From Celoporthe dispersa (taxonomy: Eukaryota; Ascomycota; Sordariomycetes; Diaporthales; Cryphonectriaceae), in contig WAID01000009.1 of the NCBI GenBank assembly GCA_016584495.1, forward strand, positions 1,054,001 to 1,118,000: DNA of 64,000 bases. The letters run 5' to 3'. Under the pieces are notes generated by a model. The model was not told the origin of the DNA and made no database searches. It saw only the letters and a list, made by a program, of their open reading frames with translations. A program made the translations under genes and the position numbers. Positions 45,821-55,814 of the stretch are shown one piece after another (within the stretch, counting starts at the first letter, position 1; each line of letters begins with the position of its first letter).

Positions 45821-47378
45821 TTAGTCAAAGACAATAGCAGCCTTGATGGCACTCTTATTCTTAATGGAGTCGAGGGCCTCCTGGAACTGCTCCAGCTTGA
45901 ACGTCTTGTTGACGATCCCCTTGGTCTTAATCTTACCGCTATCAAGATATGCGACAGTGGCAGGGAACATGAAGGTCTCCGAGAAGGAGCCGATGATGCG
46001 GATCTCGTCGCCAAAGATCTTGGCCGGCGGCCACGAGACGCGGGCAGAGTGGGCGTACACGCCGTAGACGACGAGGGTGCCGCCGCGGCGGACGTAGTGG
46101 ATGGCGTCCTCGAGGAGCTTGACAGAGCCGGTGGCCTCGATGACCACGTCGAACCCGTACTTGTTCTCGGCCTTGATCTGGTCGAACTGGGGCTTGGGGT
46201 CGGAGCGAGACAGCTCGATGTAGTGGTCGGCCGCGTCGAGGTTCTTGGCGAGCTCCATCTTCAGGCCGCCGGGCGCGGCGATGGTGACGCTGCAGCCTCC
46301 GTTCTGGCGCAGCAGCTGTGCGAGCATCAGGCCTGTGGGGCCGGCCCCGAACATCAGCACCGAGGAGCCCAGGCGGGGGCGGATCTTGTCCAGGCCGTGG
46401 CAGGCGCAGGACGCGGGTTCGATCAGGGTGGCATCGACGTCGCTGAGGTTGTTGATCTTGAAGATCTGGTGCTGCGGGTATGCGCAGTATTCGGCGAAGC
46501 CACCAGGCAGGGTGGTGCCGTGACCGCTCCACTGTTTTAATGAAGAAGGGGGGGGGGGGTTAGCTGCTTGAGTCTGTAGCATCGGGCTGCTCTTGAAGAG
46601 GGGTAGACGTATGTCTTACGTTCTCGCACAGAAGTGGCTCGCCACGACGGCAGTAGAAGCAGTGGCCGCACAGCTCCGAGTTGTCAGCTGCCACCCGGTC
46701 GCCGATCTCAAACCCCTTGACGTTCTGTGTGTTCTCTTCAGCATGTCATGGTCTCCAGAAGCCACTGTCTGTTTCCTCAACGTGCACGAACCTTGCCTTT
46801 GGCGGCGATAACGCCCACGGTCTCGTGGCCGGGGATCAAGGGGAACTTGGCAATAAATTCTCCCTCGTGAATGTGCTGGTATTTGTGGTCAGGTCAGCGA
46901 TTCGATCTTTTGAGGGAATACTCCTGGTCATCCGGTCTATAGATGCAGGCAGTGATCATCACAGATGAGGCAAGACTGCTGGAGAGCTTCATACCAGGTC
47001 TATGAGCGGCGTGAGGAAGGAGGTTAGCACATAGACTTTGACGAGCACACGGCAGTCTAGTGTTTTTCTCATCACAGAGATGGGAAGGGCAGAGTCTCAC
47101 CTGTTCCACACACACCACACGCCTTCACCTTGACGAGGATGTCATCGTCTCTGAGCTGAGGAAGAGGCGTCTGGATAATGGAGAACTTTGTAGGCTCTGA
47201 GTATCTGACGGGGGAGCATTGGTGTTAGTTGGTCAATGGAAGCCTGCTTTTTCAAAAGTCAAGGTTGATCCCTCGCCGGGACGCCATGAGGCAGCGTTTC
47301 GACAGTGAGCTCCCAGGAGTTGACATTGCGAGGCTTTACTCACTGCAGCGCCTTCATGGTCTCTGGGAGGTTCGCCAT
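45821..47378 (-). CDS. Zinc-dependent medium-chain dehydrogenase, D-arabinitol dehydrogenase-like
   Basis: Polyol dehydrogenase of the MDR family, closest by wording to fungal NAD(P)-dependent D-arabinitol dehydrogenases (polyol metabolism, cytosol). Six exons: 47378-47344, 47204-47101, 46999-46995 (5 nt), 46875-46792, 46724-46620, 46531-45821, giving 347 aa in 1044 nt. Catalytic zinc ligands are C44 in GVCGTDLH and H65-E66 in PGHETVG; structural zinc cysteines are C95, C98, C101 and C109 (ELCGHCFYCRRGEPLLC). The Rossmann motif is GAGPTGLMLAQ. The C-terminal part ends with KLEQFQEALDSIKN. The tiny exon supplies the D-L of CGTDLH: without it exon 2 (phase 1) cannot join exon 4 (phase 0). The intron before the last exon carries a poly-C run on the coding strand. 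Substrate is inferred from wording and could be another polyol. Confidence 0.9.
46995..46999 (-). other. 5-nt microexon (ACCTG)
   Basis: Flanks are canonical: CTCATAG before and GTATGA after on the minus strand. It completes the aspartate codon begun by the previous exon and adds leucine, giving the family motif CGTDLH. Confidence 0.85.
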
Positions 47379-48432
47379 TTTGACTTAAAGGTATAATGTT
47401 ATTGCTATATAGGATAAGTTTAGGTGTGGTAGGGAGAGTTTGGTAGACAGAAGAGAGGCCGGTAGATCTGCTGATGAAGGAGGGGGAAGGAAAAAGGAGG
47501 GGAAACCGAGCAGCAGCATGTCAGCAAGGAGCAGAAGGCACAGCTATATTTATTATCTGGTTGCATATCACAAAACGATGCTGTTCTTGGTCCTACACAG
47601 TTCCCCCTCTTGTCTTGGGGCAGCCCCCTTTGGAGCTCCAATTTTCTCGATCTCAAACGGCCCACTAGCCGCCAGTATCATGTACTCTGTGTTATGCAGT
47701 ATTTGATGCAGCTTCGCCATGTACGACCCATGGCAAATGTCTGATCCATCACTAGGGATCGGTCGAGCATCGGCTGGGGTGGTGTGGGCTGAGGTTTGCC
47801 TTCTGTCGCGGGAGAAATGGCGGGGCATGTCATCGTCATTTCGCAGGCTCTACCCCACCTCAGCATGCATGTTCCCCAGGCCAAAGGGGGACTGTGACCC
47901 CACCCTCAACAGCTTCTGTTAGGCCTGCGGGAACTATAGTAGCGGGGTGGGTCTGCATTGAATTCTGTCCTCGAGACCCCCCTTCCCTTGTAAGTTATGC
48001 AGCTATCCTGCAGCCGTCACCTGTTCCTCACGAAAAGGTTGTTCCGTATTTGTTGACCTTACGACGTGGCGGCCTGAAGTTGGGCCACGAAAGAACCTAC
48101 TAGACGCTGCAGCTGTAGTGAACCAGCCACTTGATTTGGGGTGAACCTTCGCCAGTGGCGATGGAGATCGGAGTGAGTAGGAAGTCTAGATTCGCACAGC
48201 GTCGTGATGTTGACCCCCTGCGGATAGGACTCCACTGGTCGTGATCAACAAAACTTCTTTACTCGAAGACCTGAGAAGTCAAGTCTGGGTTCTGGCTATA
48301 TACTATGGTATGAACCGAGCTCTGCTACCCCGCAAATTAACTCTCATGGCCCGATCTACCGAAATCACACACATACCTCTGTAGGTCCAAACTTTCCGCA
48401 CAAGCTCAGGTCTTTATCAGCCACCAAGCCCT
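47379..48432. other. Intergenic upstream of the dehydrogenase
   Basis: 1054 bp. It should contain the dehydrogenase promoter. No ORF with a family match and no notable repeat. Confidence 0.5.
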
Positions 48433-49232
48433 TTAGGCCGCCTGCCAGCCAGTACCACCGCTTCTAGTACAGCGGCGAGCGCCTAAGGTGCAACACCTGC
48501 AAGAGGAGCGCGGGCGCTGAGTCTGTACAGAGGCGTAGTCCGGGACCGTCATCGTCCCCGCCAGGAGGACGAGTTTCCTAGTTCCAACCGTCAGAGGCTG
48601 AGGGACCTTCCCACCTACGATCTTGGACGTCAGCACAGGCATGTATAGGCGCAGCGTCTCGTACATGACGGCTAGGCACCGCTGGAGGCGGGGGAAGTCC
48701 GAGTAGGATGACTCTTGCGGCAGGCGCTGGTCTAGGACGTGATGGATCTCCTTGCTGGCCCAGCCGTGGAAGTACACGGCAGATGTGAAGGTATGAGATG
48801 TGGTGTCGTGGCCAGCAAAGTTGAAGCTCAACATATTGCCATGGATCTCCCTCTCAGCGAAGGTGTGTTTCTCCTCCTCGTAGACTTGTGTTATGTGTTT
48901 CTGGAAGGCGTTGCACGCAGCGTTCAGCACCCGCAGCTTTCTCGGTAGCCATAATTTGGCAAGCGTCCGTCTGCCCACGGCGAAGCTCAGGACGTGAATT
49001 TCCTTCTCGGTATCATCTTGAGTGAATCCTTCAAGTCTATATTGAGCTTACCCGAGGCAACGGCTGCCCCCCTCTCCTCATGGCCGTGGAGCGTGAAAGA
49101 CTGGCCGGAACCAGCTCGGGACATGATGAGAAGGGAGACCATGTGGAGGTCATCGATTACCGATCGGAAGGACGTCTTCGTCATCCAGTAACGGATCATA
49201 TCACGTGCTACTGTCACGCCCTCAGACCACAC
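48433..49232 (-). pseudogene. Cytochrome P450 relic without heme-binding domain
   Basis: Two minus-strand frames together give the middle of a fungal P450. Upstream part (49232-48987): WSEGVTVARDMIRYWMT resembles the C-helix region. After a one-base frame change near 48985-49000 the second part (48978-48433) has the I-helix oxygen-binding motif FNFAGHDTTSHTF, the K-helix ExxR in YETLRLYMP, and GTMTVPDYASVQTQ of the following beta-sheet. The FxxGxRxCxG cysteine loop, which binds heme and is required for activity, does not follow in any frame down to 48100. The N-terminal membrane anchor is also absent. I read this as a truncated, decayed gene rather than a sequencing error, because a whole domain is missing. 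Confidence 0.75.
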
Positions 49233-50292
49233 GATGTTGTGATTCCGGTTGTTGGAGGAGGAAGCTGTAATCCTGCGGTGTTTCTCTCATTGGCTACCTT
49301 GTATCTAGGCACTCATAGTCAGTAGGGCTGAGGAATGTTCAGACAGGGAGATTTTGGTAAAAATCTTGACTCATAGTTGAAACGCCAATGTTGTGAGCTG
49401 TCGGGTGGTTTTGGGGGAGGCAAACCCCAGAGTGGAGGATTGTGCCGAGCATAAACAGCAGGACATCCCCGAGAACCACCAAGAGGACAGCCATCTTATG
49501 AAGTACAACGAAGTAGATGCCCCAAAGGTAGGGGAAGGGGGCCTGATGAAGCTGTTAGTAGATGATGAAAAAATATTACAAAATATATAGACTTTGTGTA
49601 ATCCAATAAAGACTGAAGGAAGGGACCGAAACCCCAGAGGTTGAAAAGCAGCTCAAATAGTACGCCCAAAGTGTTGAAAACCGAGTAACACGCTGCTTGT
49701 CAGCGCAGTAAGTGATACCTGTAACTAGAGGTTGAATTGTAGTACTTTGCACTGGAACTCCACCAGTATTTATCCTTCCAGTTGATGCGGCGTACCTCGT
49801 CTCTGCGTCTTCATGTCACTGAACCGTACATCAGCCTCCTGTGTGCCCGCTTTATTACGCTTGACAGCCGTCCTTCATGCTCGCCAATTATTATTGACCA
49901 GGTGTGATGACTGCAAGTCAATCGCGTCACGTTTTGGACATGATGCATGTGCGTACCGGGAACGCACTGGTACGAAAGTGCAGACGGGAAACCAAGGGCA
50001 CTTTTGTTTTTGTTTCTTCGAAAAATCGTCAGGATTTTTTTTGATTCGTCCACCGCTGCAATATTGCATCCGAAACCCAGCGTGGCAGATGAATCCCTTG
50101 ATGCTATGTTTTTCCGAGGAGATCTAACCTCCTAACTCCGAAAGCAAACACCCATCCACGCCTCACCCATCCCAAAGTTGGCGTGTGGTTTCTCGATTGA
50201 TCCGTTGTTGGCCCTCTCATGTCCAGAGTAGACGTTCGGGCCAAAGAGCGTCCATGCAGATTCCCTTCCCTTTCATAGAGATCAGAGTCGAC
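49233..50292. other. Low-information region, possible decayed DNA
   Basis: 1060 bp beyond the P450 relic up to the eS10 stop. Slightly more AT-rich than neighbours; short ORFs only (for example 49393-49590), none recognised. Confidence 0.45.
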
Positions 50293-51230
50293 TTAAGATG
50301 GGGGAGCGCCACGGCCACGGCCGAATCCACCACGGCTAGTGAATAAGTTAGCATACCATGTCTAGAGCAGCTAAATCTAGCCTGTCTGTCGTCGAAGGGT
50401 CTGGCTTACAATTGAGGGTTGAACTCGCCAGGGGCACCACCCTCCTTGCCCTCACCAGCATCACGACGGCGGTAGCCGCCCTCACGGTCGCCACGGTCGC
50501 CACGGCCACGGCCGAAGGGTCGGCGGCGCTCCTCTTCGCCGAGCATGCCACGGGGAGGAGCGTGAGAGCGCTGCTGCTTGATGTGGGTGGCAGGAACGAT
50601 CTCGGCGGGCAGGTGGAGCCACTCGCGCAGGTAGTCGAGGCCCTCCGGGGTCAGGGGTGTAGTAGTCTGTAGCAGAAAAACCATCATCAGTCTCGGCTTG
50701 ATGATCACCGTCGGAGTCGTCGATTCGTGTGCCTTGTTCAGCTTTCCATCGATGATTGGGGGTTGTCACGCACAGTATTGCCAAGAGAACTGGGTCTTGA
50801 CGTAGCCACGGCTGTTCAGAGACTGCATAGCCTTGATGACATACAGGTTCTTGACGGGGATCTCGGGGTGCTCAGGGAGGTTGTAGCTGGACGAAGCATT
50901 CAGTCAGTTGAGATATTCCTAGGCCCCGCCCGACATCTGCTCTCTCCCTAGTGATGCTTACTCCTTCTGGGCCACGAGAACTCCCTCACGGAAGAGAGCC
51001 TGTCATCGAAACACAACCATCAGCCATTGCCCCCCATTTAAACTATGCAGTATTTCGCTTCAATCCGTCGAGGTCCCTCCGAGTGTGAGCTGCATCGTGA
51101 AGTTGCGAATTGATCGAGTTGCCGATGTCGACCTATTCGGATGGACCTCTTCGAATTTTCGATTGGGCGTTTGCAGAGATTATTCTCATACCTCGTGGAT
51201 CGCCTTGCGGTCGGCCTTGGGAATAAGCAT
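50293..51230 (-). CDS. RPS10: 40S ribosomal protein S10 (eS10)
   Basis: Cytosolic small-subunit ribosomal protein. Five exons: 51230-51192, 50999-50962, 50886-50774, 50666-50410, 50335-50293. Protein: MLIPKADRKAIHE, ALFREGVLVAQKDYNLPEHPE, VKNLYVIKAMQSLNSRGYVK, QFSWQYYYYTLTPEGLDYLR, EWLHLPAEIVPATHIKQQRS, then an R/G-rich tail ending FGRGRGAPPS. One break: plus-strand G4 at 50654-50657 should be G3, which turns an otherwise mismatched TTTPLTPEG into the invariant YYTLTPEG. The corrected total is 489 nt, 162 aa. Because this block is nearly invariant across eukaryotes, this is the clearest test case for the one-base errors in the window. Divergent from SDE2. Confidence 0.96.
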
Positions 51231-51627
51231 GGTTGCGATCGGTTTGCCGGCTGGTTGAGTGGGTGGTTGATCGTGGAGTCCGGAGCGACGATGGGCGACA
51301 GTCTTTTTTCCGCGACGGCTTTGGATTTCTGTGCTGGATGGCTCTTGCTCTGGGGCCTCGCCAAATGTGCGGTGCAGGGTGACTAAGGACCCGCCTTTTT
51401 CTGCGCTAGGGGTTTGAGAATATCCGCCTTCCGTGAGAGGCGTGACCCGTGCATCTTCTGCATAGCCGCTATCGTTATCAGCTTGGCATACGCGCGCCTC
51501 TCTCCCTCCCCGTCTGTCCGCTCGACGACTAGAGTCCCAGCTTTGCCTCACCCATACAGACCAGAACGCTCGAGGTTTGCGCCGAATCAACAGCCATCGA
51601 GACATCACCTACAGTCACTTTGTCGTC
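51231..51627. promoter_or_regulatory. 397 bp divergent promoter RPS10 / SDE2
   Basis: Between the two start codons. It serves a ribosomal protein gene and a splicing/replication-stress factor. No discrete motif proven by eye. Confidence 0.6.
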
Positions 51628-52530
51628 ATGGAATTTAACTACGTCAACGTACTCATCACGAGCTTCAACGGGTTGGGCTTACCCAAGACACTCTGCTTGC
51701 CCCTACCCTCGTCAACGCCTGTTCAAGACCTATGGAATGAACTGGGCAGCCGCTTACCAGCGCAGCTGGACGAGGATACTTTCCACTCCCTAGTACTCAC
51801 CACAAACTCCAATGTCGAACTCCCACAGCGCTCATCATGCGCACTCAAAACATTCACGTCCTCTCCTTCCGAGGACATACTCTCGCTGCGCCTCACCCAC
51901 CCGCTCTGTGGTGGCAAGGGTGGTTTCGGCTCGCAACTTCGAGCCGCAGGTGGTCGCATGTCCTCCAAGCGCAAGAAGAACCGCGGCGACGAGAATGCTT
52001 CGAGCCGAAACCTAGACGGGCGGCGACTACGCACCGTCACCGAAGCAAAAGCGCTGGCCGAGTACCTCGCCATTAAGCCGGAGATGGAACAAAAGGAAAA
52101 GGAGCAGAGGCGAGAGCGGTGGACGGCGATCGTGGAGGCCGCAGATCGCCGAGAGGAGGAAATCCGGAATGTGAACCGGGGGCGCATGGATGGCAAGTGG
52201 GTGGAGGACAAGGAGGAAGCGGTAGAGAGGACGCGGAATGCGGTCCTTGCGGCAATGAAGGAGGGAAATGTGAGGGATAATCTGATGGGGAGTTCCGTTG
52301 GCTCGTCCACTTCTTCGATGGAGGCCGCTGCTATCGACGAAGATTCGGCCGAGGATGAGAGGAATTCCGGAGAGCGGAGCTCCGGGGCCACGACACCTCA
52401 GTCTGACGAAGGCAAGGGCAACGTGCCTGCTGTATCGACAACTAAAGCACGGACCTTCTTTGGCTTTGAGGAAGATGACGAGTTCATGAGCTCCGACGAG
52501 GAAGAGGAAGAGAAGGGACAGAAGAAATGA
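51628..52530 (+). CDS. SDE2: SDE2, ubiquitin-fold splicing/genome-stability factor
   Basis: Sde2 is made as a precursor with an N-terminal ubiquitin-like fold. Deubiquitinases cut after a GG pair, and the C-terminal Sde2-C fragment (beginning with Lys) enters the spliceosome to promote splicing of selected introns. Single exon, 300 aa. The ubiquitin-like part is MEFNYVNVLITSFNGLGLPK to LSLRLTHPLCGG; the cleavage site is GG96/K97-GG in CGGKGGFGSQLRAAGGRMSS, which is the family signature. The rest is charged (KRKKNRGDEN, then a coiled-coil-like KEKEQRRERW region) with an acidic C-terminus (EEDDEFMSSDEEEEE). The upstream ATG at 51577 is in frame but would add 17 residues before the ubiquitin fold, so 51628 is chosen. 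No break. Confidence 0.95.
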   Translation: MEFNYVNVLITSFNGLGLPKTLCLPLPSSTPVQDLWNELGSRLPAQLDEDTFHSLVLTTNSNVELPQRSSCALKTFTSSPSEDILSLRLTHPLCGGKGGFGSQLRAAGGRMSSKRKKNRGDENASSRNLDGRRLRTVTEAKALAEYLAIKPEMEQKEKEQRRERWTAIVEAADRREEEIRNVNRGRMDGKWVEDKEEAVERTRNAVLAAMKEGNVRDNLMGSSVGSSTSSMEAAAIDEDSAEDERNSGERSSGATTPQSDEGKGNVPAVSTTKARTFFGFEEDDEFMSSDEEEEEKGQKK

Positions 52531-53011
52531 ATGAAGGGTGCGGGAAGTACCTTGGGTTGAGAACGCTATGCTTATCATGGACCGGTGGTGTGCTATGAGA
52601 ATCTCGGAGTGTGGTGTTGAGTCTGGCGTTGGGGCATGTCACATCAAACTTGGCAAGCGGGGGAAAAAACGGCGTTTGTCCTTCTAGCTGTTGACTGAGT
52701 TCAACTTCATGATACCAGAGAAAACACACTGCATCTCACATTGAGTCTCCAAGCTTCATTGTTATGGCCGTAAAGATATGGGATCCTACGATGTTGTGGG
52801 TCATCCTGATGCAGGAGGTAAAGATGCGAGCGTCCAGAGCCTGAACCATACCATGTCACAGAGAAGATAAAAAAAGGAAGAAATAAAGCAGTCGACGATA
52901 TCAACCAACATCACAACGCATGCATTCACATCCTACATTGGCTGTTCTATGGAGCCGCTCCGCGTGATCCCAACTGTCTAGGTTTGTCTTGCCATCCTCC
53001 TACTTTCCAAT
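52531..53011. other. Convergent 3' region SDE2 / COX12
   Basis: 481 bp between stop codons; no gene, repeat or RNA recognised. Confidence 0.55.
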
Positions 53012-53588
53012 CTACTCCAAGCGAACTGGGAAGTTTCCAGACTCTGTATAATGAGATCGTCCAGTCAGCGATTGCCAGTGTGCAGCCCTTCGTTGAGAAC
53101 TGGTAAACCCTACCTCTTTGCTCATCCCAACGCTGGTACCACCCGCTGGGGCACAGTGATCGGTAGGCCAACCAGAACTGGCGGCAGGGGGCGAAGTCCT
53201 CACCCTTGGCGAGGATGCACTTGTGGTAGTCGACGTAGTTCTGCCAGCAGTGCTTGGTCTGGTTCATGTTCGGGAACCGGGCGTCGACACCTAGCGAAAG
53301 AGAGAGCTCGAGTCAGATGGGGCCTGTCCCTTTAGAAGTATTCTGTTGATGGGGGGAGGAGGGCTGAATGACAACAGTAGCAAGAGCAGCACTCGTCATC
53401 AGTAGCGTCGTGTTGCACCATGTCGGTGGCCGTGGAGAGAAGAGGGTGTATCATACCAGCTGTAAGTCAACGTGAGTTAGCCTTGCGCGAGAAAATCATA
53501 CGATCGGACTCGGGAGGGACAGAGGGGAGAGCCTCGACATACCGGTGACGAACTTGAAGGGCTTGGTAACGCGCTCGTCGTCAGACAT
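53012..53588 (-). CDS. COX12: Cytochrome c oxidase subunit 6B (COX12)
   Basis: Intermembrane-space subunit of respiratory complex IV. Exons 53588-53543, 53459-53457 (3 nt, probable), 53290-53114 and 53043-53012 give 85 aa. Sequence: MSDDERVTKPFKFVT, (A)GVDARFPNMNQ, then the twin-cysteine CHCH fold: HCWQNYVDYHKC (C-x9-C) and FAPCRQFWLAYRSLC (C-x10-C), ending EQRESGNFPVRLE. Without the 3-nt exon the junction reads VTGVDAR, with it VTAGVDAR; both keep the frame, so RNA evidence is needed. The internal acceptor is preceded by a strong branch-point CTAAC and TTACAG, and the internal donor is GTATGA. Divergent from the MLRQ/B12D gene, another respiratory-chain gene. Confidence 0.93.
53457..53459 (-). 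other. Probable 3-nt microexon (CTG) in COX12
   Basis: On the coding strand the order is GCTAAC, 11 nt, TTACAG / CTG / GTATGA. The upstream segment (about 83 nt) and downstream segment (about 166 nt) would each be normal introns for this genome. Confidence 0.6.
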
Positions 53589-54004
53589 TTTGATCGTGGG
53601 AAGATGGGAGGCTGAGTGGAGAGGGGTTGTGCAGCTCAATGGCAGTCGACTGTTGTCGTGGGTTGGTAGACGGAGCTGGGAGAATGGTCAATGATGAATT
53701 ATGGGACGGCCGGAAATCCAAGGCCAAAGTAGGTCGTCGGCTAGAGGTGAGCAGCTCTTCCCTCTCCGGCCGGCCTGTGTTGGAAATTGGACGATCTGAC
53801 TGGCTGGGTTGGGGGCTGGGTGGGGCCAGCTGTTTTTGGAGACGGGCAACCTGCGACTTGGAGCTTCTTCTCTGGCGCGGGATCGAACGAGGAGAAGAAG
53901 CACCAGCCCTACCTGCGACCCAGCATTGATCTGACGCCTGAATTGCTCAAGCACCTGCTTCACAACGACCCATCTCCACTCCCTATTAAAAAAACATTAT
54001 CGCA
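53589..54004. promoter_or_regulatory. 416 bp divergent promoter COX12 / MLRQ
   Basis: Between two respiratory-chain genes in head-to-head order. It contains GGCCGG palindromic bits (53767-53776) but no site that can be named safely. Confidence 0.6.
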
Positions 54005-54499
54005 ATGTATGCCACGCGGGCCATGCGGATGTTCCAGCCCACCAGGGCCATGATGCGCCCAGTGCCCGTAAGTCCCTCCCTCCGATTGTGTCTACGAATG
54101 GCGTCACATCTCTAATCAGACCGTGTCATACAGAACGAGGAGCAGGCCGGTACGTTCTGATGATAATGATGAATCCTGCTGAGCATTGGCACAAGACAAT
54201 GCGCTACTCAAGACGAGGCTGACAGGATACACGGCCATAGCTCACACCATCTCTCAACGCCTCCGACGATTCCGTCAGATCCCCGCTGAGTTAATTCCCC
54301 TCGGTTCGTCACCTGCAAAGTTATAGTCGATCAGGCACGTGAGCTAACAGTTGCCGCAGGTGTCGTCGTCGGTTTCGCTGTCTTCGCTGCCGGCTACTCG
54401 AGCATGCGTCACTTCTTCACCGACAAGACCATCCGCCTCAAGCGTCAAAACCGAGCCGCGGACAGCGCTGCCCACGAGTCTTCCGAGGAGCACCACTGA
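54005..54499 (+). CDS. NADH-ubiquinone reductase MLRQ / B12D-family small membrane protein
   Basis: Small inner-membrane protein of the NDUFA4/B12D (MLRQ) family, associated with complex I or IV. Exons 54005-54067, 54134-54149 (16 nt), 54241-54303 and 54360-54499 give 93 aa (282 nt). N-terminus MYATRAMRMFQPTRAMMRP is basic and import-like; the single transmembrane span is GVVVGFAVFAAGYSS, followed by MRHFFTDKTIRLKRQNRAAD, as usual in the family. An alternative acceptor 20 nt upstream of exon 3 (at 54221) would keep phase only if the insert GYTAIAH is accepted; length 20 is not a multiple of three apart from the alternative codon, so the 54241 acceptor is preferred (NEEQAAHTISQRL). No frame break. 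Confidence 0.85.
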
Positions 54500-54746
54500 T
54501 TTGGAGGGGCGGAGGCATAGGGAGGAACATGACAATGGGAGGAGGGCTGGTGTGATTGTACATTTGATATAGAGAGGGCGAGCACCACCAAAAGTGTCAG
54601 GTCTTTCGGCTTGGAATTCAAGAACTTTTCATATCATTACCACTAAACCCAGATTCCATCCACCCTGCCACCGGAACGCCGTTACATGCAAGTCACGTTT
54701 TGGGGTATCACTTCTGCCGTCCGTCTTGCCACCCATCGAGATACTC

Positions 54747-55269
54747 CTATGCTTGTCGGGGCCCGGCCACATCCAGACCCTCGAGACCTTGCATCGGGTC
54801 TTCACCCCTCGAGTCTTCTGGTGCCTGCGCCTTTTCTGCGGCGAGTCTGTCTTCCTCATCAACAGCATTTTTGGCCAACCAGCTCTCCTATCTCACGGTC
54901 AAATAGTGTCCAACCAGGAGGGAGAGCGCGTGGTAGACATACCTGTGCCCATATCGCAGTTTTGCTGCCCAGTCCCTCGTCCGCACTTTTTGGCGCCTTT
55001 GCCGGTGTAACTTTTATGACCCGTCCGAAGAACTCAGCCTGGTCCATATTGTCTATTGCCTCCTTTGCGTCCTCTGCATCCTCGAACTCGACGTAGGCAA
55101 AGCCGCGATGTGGTTCCGTGTCTTTGGAATTTGGATTTTCGTTCTTGGGAAGCGAGACGTCTGCGATGTCTCCAAAGGGAAGGAAGGCGTCGTGTATTGT
55201 AGCAATCGTGACGACCGGCGCGAGTCCGCCAACGTATACCGTTGCTTTCCACCTTGCTGTGTCTGTCAT
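54747..55269 (-). CDS. RRM protein of CyP33/PPIE type, without cyclophilin domain
   Basis: RNA-binding protein of 155 aa. Exons 55269-54943 and 54887-54747. The RRM has RNP2 TVYVGGLAP and RNP1 HRGFAYVEF, with DAEDAKEAIDNM and FGRVIKVTPAK as in the RRM of the nuclear cyclophilin PPIE/CyP33. No peptidyl-prolyl isomerase domain follows; the tail instead has SWLAKNAVDEEDRLAAEKA and an acidic end (EDSRGEDPMQGLEG). The family relation is to the RRM only, and many ascomycetes seem to have this stand-alone form; role in splicing complexes is inferred. The acceptor at exon 2 is ambiguous by 3 nt (E included or not). Head-to-head with SEC31. Confidence 0.85.
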
Positions 55270-55814
55270 CTTTGCAGGGTTGGTGGGAAGATGGAGGAGA
55301 AGATTGCCCGGCGAGGAGGGTCGCAGCGTTTGGTCAGTTAGTAGCCTGAACCTCAAAGTCGCGATGCCAAGACGAGCCTGCCGGCGCGCTTGGGGGCTTT
55401 TGGAGGGGCAGTTCTAAGCTTAGGCCCCTGGGGACACGGCTGTGTCCAATCAGGCACGGCCGTCTCACCAAGCCAAACCCTGCGGCAGCTGTGAATCCTG
55501 GCTGCTACGAGGGCAATCTGGCCCTTCAGCCTGAGCTGGGCTTACAATGTATTACTTCCATGCCAGCACTATTCTGTCCTTCGCAACTTTCTTATACATT
55601 TGCAGCCCTGCAGCAGTCACTCTCTCCGAAGGCCATCAGAGCTGCTTGTGCATGAGCCTGCTGATCTTCATTCATTCGAGGCCTGCCTAGCGACTCAAGG
55701 TTGAGTGACTGTTTTGAAGCCCACAGTAGCAATAACTACACCTTTGCGCATACGTGGAAGCCCCTCCGTTCCATTGCCCTCCCACCAGCGACTACTGACC
55801 ACGATTGCGACAAC
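55270..55814. promoter_or_regulatory. Divergent region RRM protein / SEC31
   Basis: 545 bp between the two starts; an in-frame upstream ATG at 55701 for SEC31 exists but encodes a non-conserved extension. Nothing else recognised. Confidence 0.55.

Noticed and set aside
49393..49590. 65 aa ORF near the P450 relic
   Set aside because: No similarity to known families, no intron or codon signal; kept as non-coding.
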